Assembly (NCBI GenBank): GCA_013331215.1
Contig: DUGU01000067.1
Span: 2,783 to 15,620, forward strand
DNA: 12,838 nt
From: Methanoregulaceae archaeon
GTDB taxonomy: Archaea > Halobacteriota > Methanomicrobia > Methanomicrobiales > Methanospirillaceae
Direction: 5' to 3'
The notes under the pieces were generated by a model. It had not been told where the DNA came from. It searched no databases and was given only the letters and a program-made list of their open reading frames with translations. Below, piece by piece: positions 7,188 through 12,812 of this stretch (its first letter is position 1; each line of letters begins with the position of its first letter). The position numbers were made by a program, and so were the translations under genes.

Positions 7188-7469
7188 ATGGCACCAGCAG
7201 GTTCATATGTGAAGTCGCCGTCAAGCGACTCCGCACGGACGGTGACCGGGTGCTCCGATGAGGGCCGGCTGGACCCCGGGCTCAGGCGGCTGACGGACTG
7301 TGCGGCTCCGCCGGCGGTTCCCGTGTACATCGCTCTCGGCTTTCCCATCTGCTTCACGGTCGCCCTCGGCATTCTTCTGATCGGCGCCCATACCCTCGAG
7401 GCGATAGGTTTCCTCGCTCTCGGCGGTCTCGGCATCGCCATCGTCCGATATCTCAACCGGCACTCGTAA
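7188..7469 (+). CDS. Small two-helix membrane protein, function unknown
   Basis: A possible 93-residue protein. The first 43 residues are polar and look disordered. Two hydrophobic segments follow at about 44-66 (VPVYIALGFPICFTVALGIL) and 71-88 (EAIGFLALGGLGIAIVRYL), separated by a short GAHTL turn, with a basic NRHS tail. I do not recognise a family. The gene is divergent from the antiporter with 83 bases between the two ATGs. No Shine-Dalgarno sequence precedes ATG 7188, and a TATA-like GTTTATG at 7112-7118 could serve it. The hydrophobic hairpin is the best evidence for coding; the N-terminal part may be over-extended, since GTG codons at 7210 and 7323 are also possible starts. A hairpin plus T-run follows the stop. 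Confidence 0.5.
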   Translation: MAPAGSYVKSPSSDSARTVTGCSDEGRLDPGLRRLTDCAAPPAVPVYIALGFPICFTVALGILLIGAHTLEAIGFLALGGLGIAIVRYLNRHS

Positions 7470-7509
7470 ATAGCGACCGGTCCGGCCGCGGGCGCGCGGC
7501 GGACACTCC

Positions 7510-7567
7510 CCGGGCGGTGGGCCCGACCGCCCGGATGCGCGAGCTGCCCGATCGGGAGTCTTTTTTC
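7510..7567 (+). terminator. Hairpin and T-run after the small membrane protein gene
   Basis: CCGGGCGGT (7510-7518) and ACCGCCCGG (7526-7534) form a nine-base-pair stem with a seven-base loop. A ten-base palindrome CCCGATCGGG (7547-7556) and the T-run TCTTTTTTCTT (7559-7569) follow. It begins 40 bases after the stop at 7469. The remainder of 7470-7701 shows no convincing gene. Confidence 0.5.
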
Positions 7568-7701
7568 TTCTCCGGAATACCGGGAGCACCCTGGTTGACA
7601 GGGCAGTCCCCCTCGACGGTCATTCCTTCCCCGGCGCCGTCGCGCTCGGGACAACCCGGCGGAGACTCATGTCGTACGGGCGCACCCGGGGCCGAGCGCC
7701 C

Positions 7702-7866
7702 CTACCGCCCACCTTCAACCGGCGGATGATTGCAGGCGGCGCAGAGGCTGACGGTCTCGCCGTCCGGTACGAGTACGGCCGTCCGGCACGCATGGCAGTC
7801 CTCGCCGAGACAGTGCACGAGCAGTCCGTTCCGGCCGCTGACGAGCGGGCAGATTCGGTCGTCCAT
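7702..7866 (-). CDS. 54-residue cysteine-rich, probably zinc-binding protein
   Basis: A short open frame from ATG 7866 to TAG 7702. It encodes MDDRICPLVSGRNGLL, then VHCLGEDCHACRTAVLVPDG, then ETVSLCAACNHPP and a short tail. The cysteine spacing (C6, C19, C24-x2-C27, C42-x2-C45 with H47) gives two CxxC knuckles plus extra cysteines and histidines, as in small zinc-ribbon proteins. The CPL...CLGEDC arrangement resembles short hypothetical proteins I associate with methanogens, but I cannot name a family. It is on the same strand as the KGG-repeat gene and starts 61 bases after that gene's stop, so co-transcription is possible. No Shine-Dalgarno sequence precedes the ATG. The clustered cysteines are the reason to believe it; length alone would not be convincing. 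Confidence 0.6.
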   Translation of the reverse strand: MDDRICPLVSGRNGLLVHCLGEDCHACRTAVLVPDGETVSLCAACNHPPVEGGR

Positions 7867-7927
7867 CTAAGGAGTATCAGGGGCTCAAGGGGTAAAGGTT
7901 TCAGTAGGAGGGGAGGAGGGATGGATT

Positions 7928-8344
7928 TTAGTCCCGTCCCCGGGAGCCGGAGGAACTCCTGGTGCCGCTCGAGCTCTTCTTCGTATCGTGCTCGCTCGCG
8001 CTGTGGCCGCGCTCCTTGTGCGGGGCTTCCCCGCCGGCGCGCGCGACGCGCTCCTTGGTCTCCTCGTCCGCCGCCTGGAGGCCGCGGACGCGGTGCGGGG
8101 CTTCGCCGCCCGCCCGGGCCACGCGCTCCCTCGTCTCCTCGTCGGCGGAGGCGAGACCCCGGTTCGAACGCTCTTCGGATCCCTTCGACCCTCCGTGGCT
8201 CCCGCCGTGGCCGACACCCGGGGCTTTCTTGACGTCGTCCTTGTGCGATGCCTCGCCGCCCAGGCGGGAGGCGTGTTCCCTGGTCTCTTCACTCGCCGAG
8301 GCCAGGCCCCGGCGTTCGTTCGAACTCTTTTCGCGGTCCGTCAT
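7928..8344 (-). CDS. KGG-repeat stress-type hydrophilic protein
   Basis: A 138-residue, extremely hydrophilic protein without any hydrophobic segment. It has three copies of the KGG (GsiB-like) motif, normally GxAsxdpEkqreiAskGGkasH. Here they are GLASASEETREHASRLGGEASH (split as 13-24 and 25-34), GLASADEETRERVARAGGEAPH (63-84) and GLQAADEETKERVARAGGEAPH (88-109). A Gly/His-rich spacer (about 43-54) separates copies 1 and 2, and a Ser/Arg-rich tail ends the protein. KGG proteins are induced by general stress or desiccation in bacteria and resemble plant group-1 LEA proteins; a protective disordered role is inferred. I chose ATG 8344 because GGTG lies seven bases upstream; the longer GTG start at 8353 would destroy that ribosome site. 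Repeats 2 and 3 are nearly identical, pointing to internal duplication. Confidence 0.85.
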   Translation of the reverse strand: MTDREKSSNERRGLASASEETREHASRLGGEASHKDDVKKAPGVGHGGSHGGSKGSEERSNRGLASADEETRERVARAGGEAPHRVRGLQAADEETKERVARAGGEAPHKERGHSASEHDTKKSSSGTRSSSGSRGRD

Positions 8345-8401
8345 GTCCAACACCGATACAGGTTTTTTTTACTCCTGCAACGAGGGTCACTGCGCCTCTT
8401 A

Positions 8402-8412
8402 GTATTAAATAT
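8402..8412 (-). promoter_or_regulatory. TATA-like box of the KGG-repeat gene
   Basis: On the minus strand the sequence reads ATATTTAATAC, about 60 bases before ATG 8344. Initiation about 25 bases downstream leaves a leader of about 35 bases that contains the GGTG ribosome site. The surrounding 8345-8556 stretch is conspicuously AT-rich for this window and holds no gene; it is the shared 5' region of the KGG gene and the divergent cohesin-like gene. Confidence 0.45.
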
Positions 8413-8526
8413 CTTCTATCAAATGAGATCAACAGGGACATACTAAATACCAAAACCCTTCAAAATATCCTTATTTATTCATGATCCGGCAGATACGGCC
8501 GTTTCACGGAGTGTCTCGTCGACAAC

Positions 8527-8534
8527 TCTTATGA
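8527..8534 (+). promoter_or_regulatory. Possible TATA box of the cohesin-like gene
   Basis: TCTTATGA lies about 26 bases before ATG 8557, and there is no Shine-Dalgarno sequence, consistent with a leaderless mRNA. A second AT-rich candidate, CTTATTTATTC at about 8469-8479, would give a leader of roughly 55 bases. Confidence 0.3.
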
Positions 8535-8556
8535 CCCGATCTCTCCAATCGTATGT

Positions 8557-9741
8557 ATGTACCTCTCGAAGATGCGGGGAGCCCGCCTGCTCGTCATGGG
8601 CCTGCTACTGGTGGCCCTCGCCGGAGGCATGATCTTCCCGGTCTCCGTCGCCGCGGCAGCCACGGGAACCGCGGCCGTCTCGTCGGCGACGACGGTCCCG
8701 GTTCCGGGCGGTGTGACCGTGTCCGTCACCCCGACCGCGACGACGAAGGCCACCACGGCAGCAACGACCAAGGCGACGACCGCGACCTCGAAGGCAACGA
8801 CGGCGCCCACGACGGCAAAGACCAGTACGCAGGCCACGACGGCTCCGACGACAACGGCGCCGACCTCGAAGGCGACCACGGCCCCGACGTACGAGGCCCC
8901 GGCGGCCCCGAGCCTGCCAGCGGCGGCAACGGTCGTGTCCGCCCAGACGATCGTGCCCGGGTCGTACACGGTCCCTGCCGGGACCGGGATCTTCACCGTC
9001 ACGCCGGTCGGAAACGTCCCCGTCGGGGCCGACGGCGTGGTCCAGCTCATCGTCGACAACGGGTGGAACCCGCCCTTCGGCGACACCTACGTCGACATCA
9101 GCTGGGACCCGTCCATGGTCACGTACGAGTCCGCGGCGATCAAGGTCCTGAACACGACCGCGGCCGTCTCGAGCGACCACTCGGTGCGGATCATGCTCGG
9201 CGACTTCCGCCGCGGGTACCCGCAGGGGCGGTATCCCCTCGCGGCGATCACCCTGCGCGCGATCCGCGAGGGAAGCTCGAGCCTCACGGTCTCGGTCGAC
9301 CACGTCCGGTACTGGACCAGCGACTTCTCCGAGTTCACGGACATCACAGCGACCGCCTCGGGCCGGAGCGGGACCTTCTCGACGGGCGCGCTCCCGGTCG
9401 AGTCCCAGCCGATCGTCACCTTCACGCAGAATACGCTCGCGCCGATCTCCTATCCGACGAACGACATCGATTCGGGCGGCGTGAGCACGACCGCAACAAC
9501 GGCGACCCCCACGACGACGCAGCCGACCACGGTCGCAACGGTCGAGACGGTCGCGACGCAGCCGCTCGCGACCGCAGTCACGACGGCACTCCCGACGACG
9601 AACCAGACCCTGTCTGCGTACGTCTCGTACGCCCCGGTCTCGACGCGGGTCCAGACCTCGGGCATCCCGGTGGCGGGCGTGATCGTGGTCTCACTCGCCA
9701 TTCTCGGCGGCGTGGCCCTGCTGATCCACCGCCGGAGATGA
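8557..9741 (+). CDS. Membrane-anchored surface protein with cohesin-like domain and Thr-rich stalks
   Basis: A 394-residue exported protein. Residues 1-34 form a signal peptide (MRGARLLVMGLLLVALAGG core). Residues 55-115 are a low-complexity KATTA/TTAPT-type stalk. Residues 144-275 form a beta-rich globular domain. Its landmarks are VPVGADGVVQLIVDN, YVDISWDPSMVTYESA, GRYPLAAITLRAIREG and SSSLTVSVDHVR. That order, with a strand ending in a WDPSMV-type motif and a late LAAITLRA strand followed by G-S-x-L, resembles cohesin domains of type I/archaeal kind. A second Thr-rich stalk (310-350), a membrane helix (371-390) and a HRRR tail anchor it. If truly a cohesin it would bind dockerins, and a dockerin is encoded 3' of the next gene. 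The domain call is by eye; another immunoglobulin-like carbohydrate-binding or adhesion fold remains possible. ATG 8572 is an alternative start that keeps the signal peptide. Confidence 0.85.
   Translation: MYLSKMRGARLLVMGLLLVALAGGMIFPVSVAAAATGTAAVSSATTVPVPGGVTVSVTPTATTKATTAATTKATTATSKATTAPTTAKTSTQATTAPTTTAPTSKATTAPTYEAPAAPSLPAAATVVSAQTIVPGSYTVPAGTGIFTVTPVGNVPVGADGVVQLIVDNGWNPPFGDTYVDISWDPSMVTYESAAIKVLNTTAAVSSDHSVRIMLGDFRRGYPQGRYPLAAITLRAIREGSSSLTVSVDHVRYWTSDFSEFTDITATASGRSGTFSTGALPVESQPIVTFTQNTLAPISYPTNDIDSGGVSTTATTATPTTTQPTTVATVETVATQPLATAVTTALPTTNQTLSAYVSYAPVSTRVQTSGIPVAGVIVVSLAILGGVALLIHRRR
8747..8890 (+). repeat. Degenerate Thr-codon repeats in the stalk of the cohesin-like gene
   Basis: Imperfect copies of AAGGCNACNACGGC-type units and ACGACGGC/ACGACNG runs encode the KATTA and TTAPT repeats (about residues 64-111). 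The copies differ mostly at third positions, so the stalk is old enough to have drifted, but its length may vary between strains. Confidence 0.6.
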
Positions 9742-9747
9742 CGGCCG

Positions 9748-9760
9748 TTTTATCTTTTTA
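9748..9760 (+). terminator. T-rich terminator of the cohesin-like gene
   Basis: TTTATCTTTTTA starts seven bases after the TGA stop, a typical archaeal oligo-T termination signal. Confidence 0.55.
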
Positions 9761-9785
9761 GAAGATTCACCGGACCCCCAGGGGA

Positions 9786-9802
9786 CACATATTGGTAAAT
9801 AC
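9786..9802 (+). promoter_or_regulatory. TATA-like region of the secreted Pro-rich gene
   Basis: ACACATATTGGTAAATAC lies 16-32 bases before ATG 9818 and there is no ribosome site between, consistent with leaderless initiation at or near the ATG. Confidence 0.4.
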
Positions 9803-9817
9803 GCTCCCGCTCAATAG

Positions 9818-10813
9818 ATGTCCATGAGACCTCAGCAGCGGGGAGGACGAGTGATCGCGGTCTGCGGTCTACTTCTCCTGCTCATCTCAGGTGTCGCCGC
9901 AGCCGGAGCGGCCGTCACGCCCACGCCCATTGTGATCGCGAACGCCGCCGACGGCCAGCCCTTTCAGCCTCCCGCGGACCCGGCTCATGTCTGGGTCGCG
10001 GGGGACGTCTTCTCGCTCCACGGCGTCGACCAGTACCGATATATCGTCGTGTACACGCGCGACACGGCCGACGGCCGAGTTCACGGCTGCTACGCAGTCG
10101 ACCAGGAGGCCTCGGGACGCTACGTGGTCCCGGAGTACGTCCACGGCCAGGAGGTCTTCGGCGACGCGTTCCTCGCGGAGCAGGGCGCGAAGTTCCTCGC
10201 GAATATCCCCCTTAATGAGGTCGTGATCACGGACCGCACTCCGGCGGACAGCGGCAAGACGTACTTCGGCCTGACGCTCGGCTCGATCTACGGCGGGGCG
10301 AATGCCCCGGCGCCGATGACGTCGCCGGAGCCGATCCCGACGGCCCCGCACTGGCCCAGCGTCGCGCCGACCCAGGCCGCGAAGGCGAACCCGGCCACGC
10401 CGACACCCGTCGCAGCGCCGACAGGGGTGGTCAGTGTCACATTCACGCCCGGGCCGACCCCGACGCTGCCGGACAACCCCCAGCCGATCCCGATGCCAAC
10501 GGTCACCACGACGGCGGTGCTGCCGACGAACACGGGGCCGACCGTAGCCGAGCCGACGGGCACGCCCGGCATCGCACCGGGGGCCGCGCCCGTCCTCGAG
10601 CCCACGCCCGAGCCCGCGGTAACGTCCGCGCCGTCCCGTGCCTGGGGCAAGCGGTTCGCGGCCTGGCAGGCGCCGTCCGTGACCGGTCGCCGCGTGGCCG
10701 CGGGTATCGAGCCCGCGGCGACGGTGACGACCGGCAGCAGGGCGACGCGGACGGTCAGCACCTTCGGCCGGTTCTATCCACCCTGGTCGCCGTTCGCACA
10801 GTCGACGGTCTGA
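9818..10813 (+). CDS. Secreted Pro/Thr-rich protein of unknown function
   Basis: A 331-residue protein with a clear signal peptide (residues 1-32: basic start, then VIAVCGLLLLLISGVAAAG). One globular domain follows at about 38-160 and contains VWVAGDVFSLHGVDQYRYIV, the mixed aromatic/charged segment YAVDQEASGRYVVPEYVHG, and FLANIPLNEVVITDRTP. Only one cysteine (C91) lies in the mature part. I do not recognise the domain. Residues 162-262 are a Pro/Thr/Ala-rich stalk with PTP and PEPIP motifs. The last 70 residues are basic and hydroxylated and contain no membrane helix, so unlike its neighbour it is probably released or held by other means. It sits between the cohesin-like and NHL-CBM6-dockerin genes, on the same strand, each with its own promoter and T-run terminator. 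Start choice between ATG 9818 and 9824 is open. Confidence 0.82.
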   Translation: MSMRPQQRGGRVIAVCGLLLLLISGVAAAGAAVTPTPIVIANAADGQPFQPPADPAHVWVAGDVFSLHGVDQYRYIVVYTRDTADGRVHGCYAVDQEASGRYVVPEYVHGQEVFGDAFLAEQGAKFLANIPLNEVVITDRTPADSGKTYFGLTLGSIYGGANAPAPMTSPEPIPTAPHWPSVAPTQAAKANPATPTPVAAPTGVVSVTFTPGPTPTLPDNPQPIPMPTVTTTAVLPTNTGPTVAEPTGTPGIAPGAAPVLEPTPEPAVTSAPSRAWGKRFAAWQAPSVTGRRVAAGIEPAATVTTGSRATRTVSTFGRFYPPWSPFAQSTV

Positions 10814-10817
10814 ACCT

Positions 10818-10828
10818 CCCTTTTTTCC
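10818..10828 (+). terminator. T-run terminator of the secreted Pro-rich gene
   Basis: CCCTTTTTTCC (six T at 10821-10826) starts five bases after the stop codon. Confidence 0.55.
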
Positions 10829-10966
10829 CAGCGGCGCCTCTTGCGGAGCGGAGACCGGCGTTTCGTCTCCCTTGTCGTCGGCGCCGCCACCCGCACGCTG
10901 ATCCGGAGAGTGGGCGACCAGAGGGGAGGGAACGGAGGACGCACGAATGGCTGCGGATTGCTTCCG

Positions 10967-10990
10967 GCCCGCTATGATGGAATAGCGGGC
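10967..10990. other. Perfect hairpin in the 292-base intergenic stretch
   Basis: GCCCGCTAT and ATAGCGGGC form a nine-base-pair stem with a six-base loop (GATGGA). It lies in the middle of the gene-free stretch 10814-11105, about 85 bases before the next TATA box. It is not followed by a T-run on either strand. It could be an operator, a structured small transcript or a relic; nothing decides between these. The rest of the stretch shows no convincing gene. Confidence 0.4.
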
Positions 10991-11072
10991 AATTCGCTTC
11001 GCCTTCACGGCCCTTGCCGCAGGGAGTCGCATCACCGGCCATCGGGTCGCCCGCGGCCGAGACAAATTCAAT

Positions 11073-11083
11073 CATTTTATAAT
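11073..11083 (+). promoter_or_regulatory. TATA box of the NHL-CBM6-dockerin gene
   Basis: CATTTTATAAT is the strongest TATA box in the window. Its centre is about 28 bases before ATG 11106 and no Shine-Dalgarno sequence intervenes, so the transcript is probably leaderless. A promoter this good in front of an interrupted gene argues that the interruption is recent or artefactual. Confidence 0.65.
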
Positions 11084-11105
11084 TCGTTCCGCCATATCCA
11101 CGTGC

Positions 11106-11672
11106 ATGGATAGCGCTCTGGGGATGTGGGAACCCGCCGGGGAAAAGGTGATTGGATGCATCTGTTCCGTTGTAGCCGTGCTCCTCCTCCTCTTCTGTGT
11201 CGTGCCGGCCGTCACGGCCAACGAGACGTATCAATTCGTCGCCGCATGGGGCAGCTCCGGGACAGGCCCGGGACAATTCAACCTGTCGTACGGTACGGCG
11301 CTGGACGCCGCCGGGAACGTCTACATCGGGGACTTTCAGAACAATCGTGTCGAGAAGTTCACGTCGACCGGCACCTTGCTCACCATGTGGGGCAGTTATG
11401 GGACGGGCAGGGGGCAGTTCAGGCATCCGAGCGGCGTCGCGGTGGACGGAGCGGGGAATGTCTACGTGGCGGACCAGTACAACCACCGCGTCCAGAAGTT
11501 CGACCCGCACGGCGCTTTCGTCGCGATGCTGGGCGGCAACGGCACCGCGGACGATCAGATGCGCTATCCGACCAACATCGCGTTCGATAGCGCGGACAAC
11601 GTCTACGTCTGCGACCACGGTCACCACCGGATCCAGAAGTTCACGTCGACCGGTACCCTCCTCACGACGTGA
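11106..11672 (+). CDS. N-terminal part: signal peptide and three NHL repeats
   Basis: If translation stops at TGA 11670 the product is 188 residues. It has a membrane/signal helix (VIGCICSVVAVLLLLFCVVP, 15-34) and three NHL repeats (about 44-84, 91-132 and 138-179), each with the GNVYVADxxNHRVQKF-type core. Three blades are too few for a closed propeller, so this product alone is unlikely to fold as a normal NHL protein. The long pre-signal N-terminus (MDSALGMWEPAGEK) is retained because ATG 11106 is placed correctly behind the TATA box. Confidence 0.65.
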   Translation: MDSALGMWEPAGEKVIGCICSVVAVLLLLFCVVPAVTANETYQFVAAWGSSGTGPGQFNLSYGTALDAAGNVYIGDFQNNRVEKFTSTGTLLTMWGSYGTGRGQFRHPSGVAVDGAGNVYVADQYNHRVQKFDPHGAFVAMLGGNGTADDQMRYPTNIAFDSADNVYVCDHGHHRIQKFTSTGTLLTT

Positions 11673-11747
11673 GGCACAAGGGGGTCGGCGGACGGGGAGT
11701 TCTGGTCGCCGACCGGCATTGCTCTGGACCCGTCGGGAAACGTCTAC

Positions 11748-12698
11748 GTGGCCGATACGAATAATGACCGGGTAGAGAAGTTCGCACCTCAGGGAGGAGA
11801 CCCCATTCCGACCGCGACACCGACACCGACACCGACACCGACTGAGACAGCGACGCCGGTGCCTCAGGGACCGTACCCGGCCCCGCACGTCCTTCCGACG
11901 AGAATCCAGGCCGAGGACTTCGACACCGGCGGCGAGGGCGTCGCGTACCATGACCTCGAGTCCACCAACCTCGGCGGGGCCTACCGGCCGGTCGAGGGTG
12001 TTGATATCGAGACCGTGGACGGCATCACGGACGTCGGCTGGACCCGGGCGGGCGAATACCTGGAGTACTCGGTCAATGCGACGGAGGCCGGGACCTTCCT
12101 CCTGACGCTGCGCGCGGCGAACCCCGATGCGGAGACGAAGGAGGTACGGGTCTACCTCGACGGCCTTCCGGCGGGACACGTCCCGGTCGGGTCGACCGGA
12201 AACTGGACGACCTTCGGCGGTTTCACCATGTCCGCCCCCTTCGCGGTCCCTGCGGGGGGCCACGTGCTGACGCTCGCGTTCGAGGGGGTCGAACGGACCA
12301 ACCTCGACTGGATCGAGCTCTCGGTCGCAGCCCCAACGCCCACGGTCACCCCGACCGTCTCGCCGACGGTGAACGAGACACCCACACCGACTGCATCACC
12401 GACGGTGAACGAGACACCCACACCGACTGCATCACCGACCGTGAACGTGACACCCACCCGGACCCCGACGCCCGGGGTAGTGACGGTCCCCGGCGGCGCG
12501 GGCGTGCCGACGTCCACGGAGAACGACGGCCTGTGCGATGACGTCAACGGTAACAACCGCCCGGACTTCGCGGACGTCATGCTCTACTTCAACCAGATGA
12601 TCTGGATCGCGACGAACGAGCCGGCGGTTGCGTTCGACTACAACGGCAACAACAGCATCGAGTTCGCCGACGTCGTCTGGCTCTTCAACCACCTCTGA
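11748..12698 (+). CDS. C-terminal part: NHL end, CBM6 and dockerin
   Basis: The open frame after the internal stop; the nominal GTG at 11748 is inside the fourth NHL repeat (YVADTNNDRVEKF) and is not a credible natural start. It encodes a TPTPTPT linker. Next comes a CBM6 of about 140 residues with IQAEDFD, GVAYHDLESTNLGGAYR, VGWTRAGEYLEYSV and HVLTLAFEG...NLDWIELSV, the usual landmarks of the fold. After a second linker of 12-residue repeats comes a dockerin with two calcium-binding repeats, DDVNGNNRPDFADVMLYFNQ and DYNGNNSIEFADVVWLFNHL. The tight D-x-N-G-N-N loops fit the F-hand calcium motif. On its own it would lack a signal peptide, so function depends on the upstream part. Confidence 0.75.
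   Translation: MADTNNDRVEKFAPQGGDPIPTATPTPTPTPTETATPVPQGPYPAPHVLPTRIQAEDFDTGGEGVAYHDLESTNLGGAYRPVEGVDIETVDGITDVGWTRAGEYLEYSVNATEAGTFLLTLRAANPDAETKEVRVYLDGLPAGHVPVGSTGNWTTFGGFTMSAPFAVPAGGHVLTLAFEGVERTNLDWIELSVAAPTPTVTPTVSPTVNETPTPTASPTVNETPTPTASPTVNVTPTRTPTPGVVTVPGGAGVPTSTENDGLCDDVNGNNRPDFADVMLYFNQMIWIATNEPAVAFDYNGNNSIEFADVVWLFNHL
11815..11838 (+). repeat. Hexanucleotide microsatellite in the first linker
   Basis: Four perfect CGACAC units, followed by CGACTG, encode Thr-Pro dipeptides between the NHL and CBM6 domains. Unit length is a multiple of three, so copy-number change alters linker length without frameshift. Confidence 0.7.
12365..12456 (+). repeat. 36-base tandem repeat, two and a half copies, in the second linker
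   Basis: Two identical 36-base units (12365-12400 and 12401-12436) and a partial third (12437-12456, two substitutions) encode the 12-residue unit TVNETPTPTASP. Perfect identity of two copies points to recent duplication. The Asn-x-Thr in each unit is a potential archaeal N-glycosylation site if the following Pro does not block it. Confidence 0.85.
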
Positions 12699-12705
12699 GG
12701 AGAAG

Positions 12706-12720
12706 TCTTTCCCCTTTTCC
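12706..12720 (+). terminator. T-rich terminator of the NHL-CBM6-dockerin gene
   Basis: TCTTTCCCCTTTTCC starts eight bases after the final stop codon; pyrimidine-rich with two short T-runs, a modest archaeal termination signal. Confidence 0.4.
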
Positions 12721-12771
12721 GGCGATCCCGGGCCGTCCCGGCGGAAGAATTCCCTCCCGGCGACAGGAACC

Positions 12772-12796
12772 GGGAAAGATTAATAAAGGGTATAGT
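12772..12796 (+). promoter_or_regulatory. Promoter of a gene beyond the window
   Basis: A purine-rich BRE-like GGGAAAG runs into TATA-like ATTAATAAAG (12779-12788); a second candidate GTATAG follows at 12790-12795. A small inverted repeat, TCCCGG (12755-12760) and CCGGGA (12770-12775), sits immediately upstream and partly over the BRE position. Confidence 0.5.
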
Positions 12797-12812
12797 GTCA
12801 TTTTAACCACCA

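Larger units (their letters stand above)
11106..12698 (+). pseudogene. Exported NHL-CBM6-dockerin protein interrupted by one in-frame TGA
   Basis: From ATG 11106 to TGA 12698 a single frame runs 531 codons with only one internal stop, TGA at 11670-11672 (codon 189). Domain order: signal or anchor helix (about 15-37), four NHL repeats (about 42-226), a Pro/Thr linker (about 234-255), a CBM6 carbohydrate-binding module (about 267-406), a second Pro/Thr linker (about 409-467) and a type-I dockerin (about 472-530). The stop replaces the Trp expected from repeat 2: MWGSYGTGRGQF against T*GTRGSADGEF, so TGG became TGA by one base at 11672. Reading frame, repeat phase and all downstream domains are otherwise intact. 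The gene is therefore a very recent nonsense mutant, a sequencing error, or, least likely, a readthrough case. NHL propellers usually have about six blades; four repeats here is short. Confidence 0.8.

Noticed and set aside
9887..11071. 394-residue minus-strand open frame opposite the secreted Pro-rich gene
   Set aside because: Arg-rich shadow; the plus-strand gene has a signal peptide, promoter and terminator.
10841..11113. 90-residue plus-strand frame in the intergenic stretch
   Set aside because: Arg/Gly/His-rich, no ribosome site, runs through the TATA box of the next gene and overlaps its start.
11670..11672. TGA read as selenocysteine or reassigned codon
   Set aside because: The site aligns with a structural Trp, not a redox Cys; I see no SECIS-like hairpin after the gene, and other genes in the window use TGA as a true stop (encapsulin, TrmB-type, cohesin-like).
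10755..12263. 502-residue minus-strand open frame opposite the NHL-CBM6 region
   Set aside because: Spans a terminator, the intergenic gap and the promoter of the opposite gene; Arg/His/Val-rich shadow composition with no domain.
12365..12456. CRISPR-like array
   Set aside because: Units are adjacent with no spacers and encode a Pro/Thr linker in frame, so this is a coding tandem repeat.
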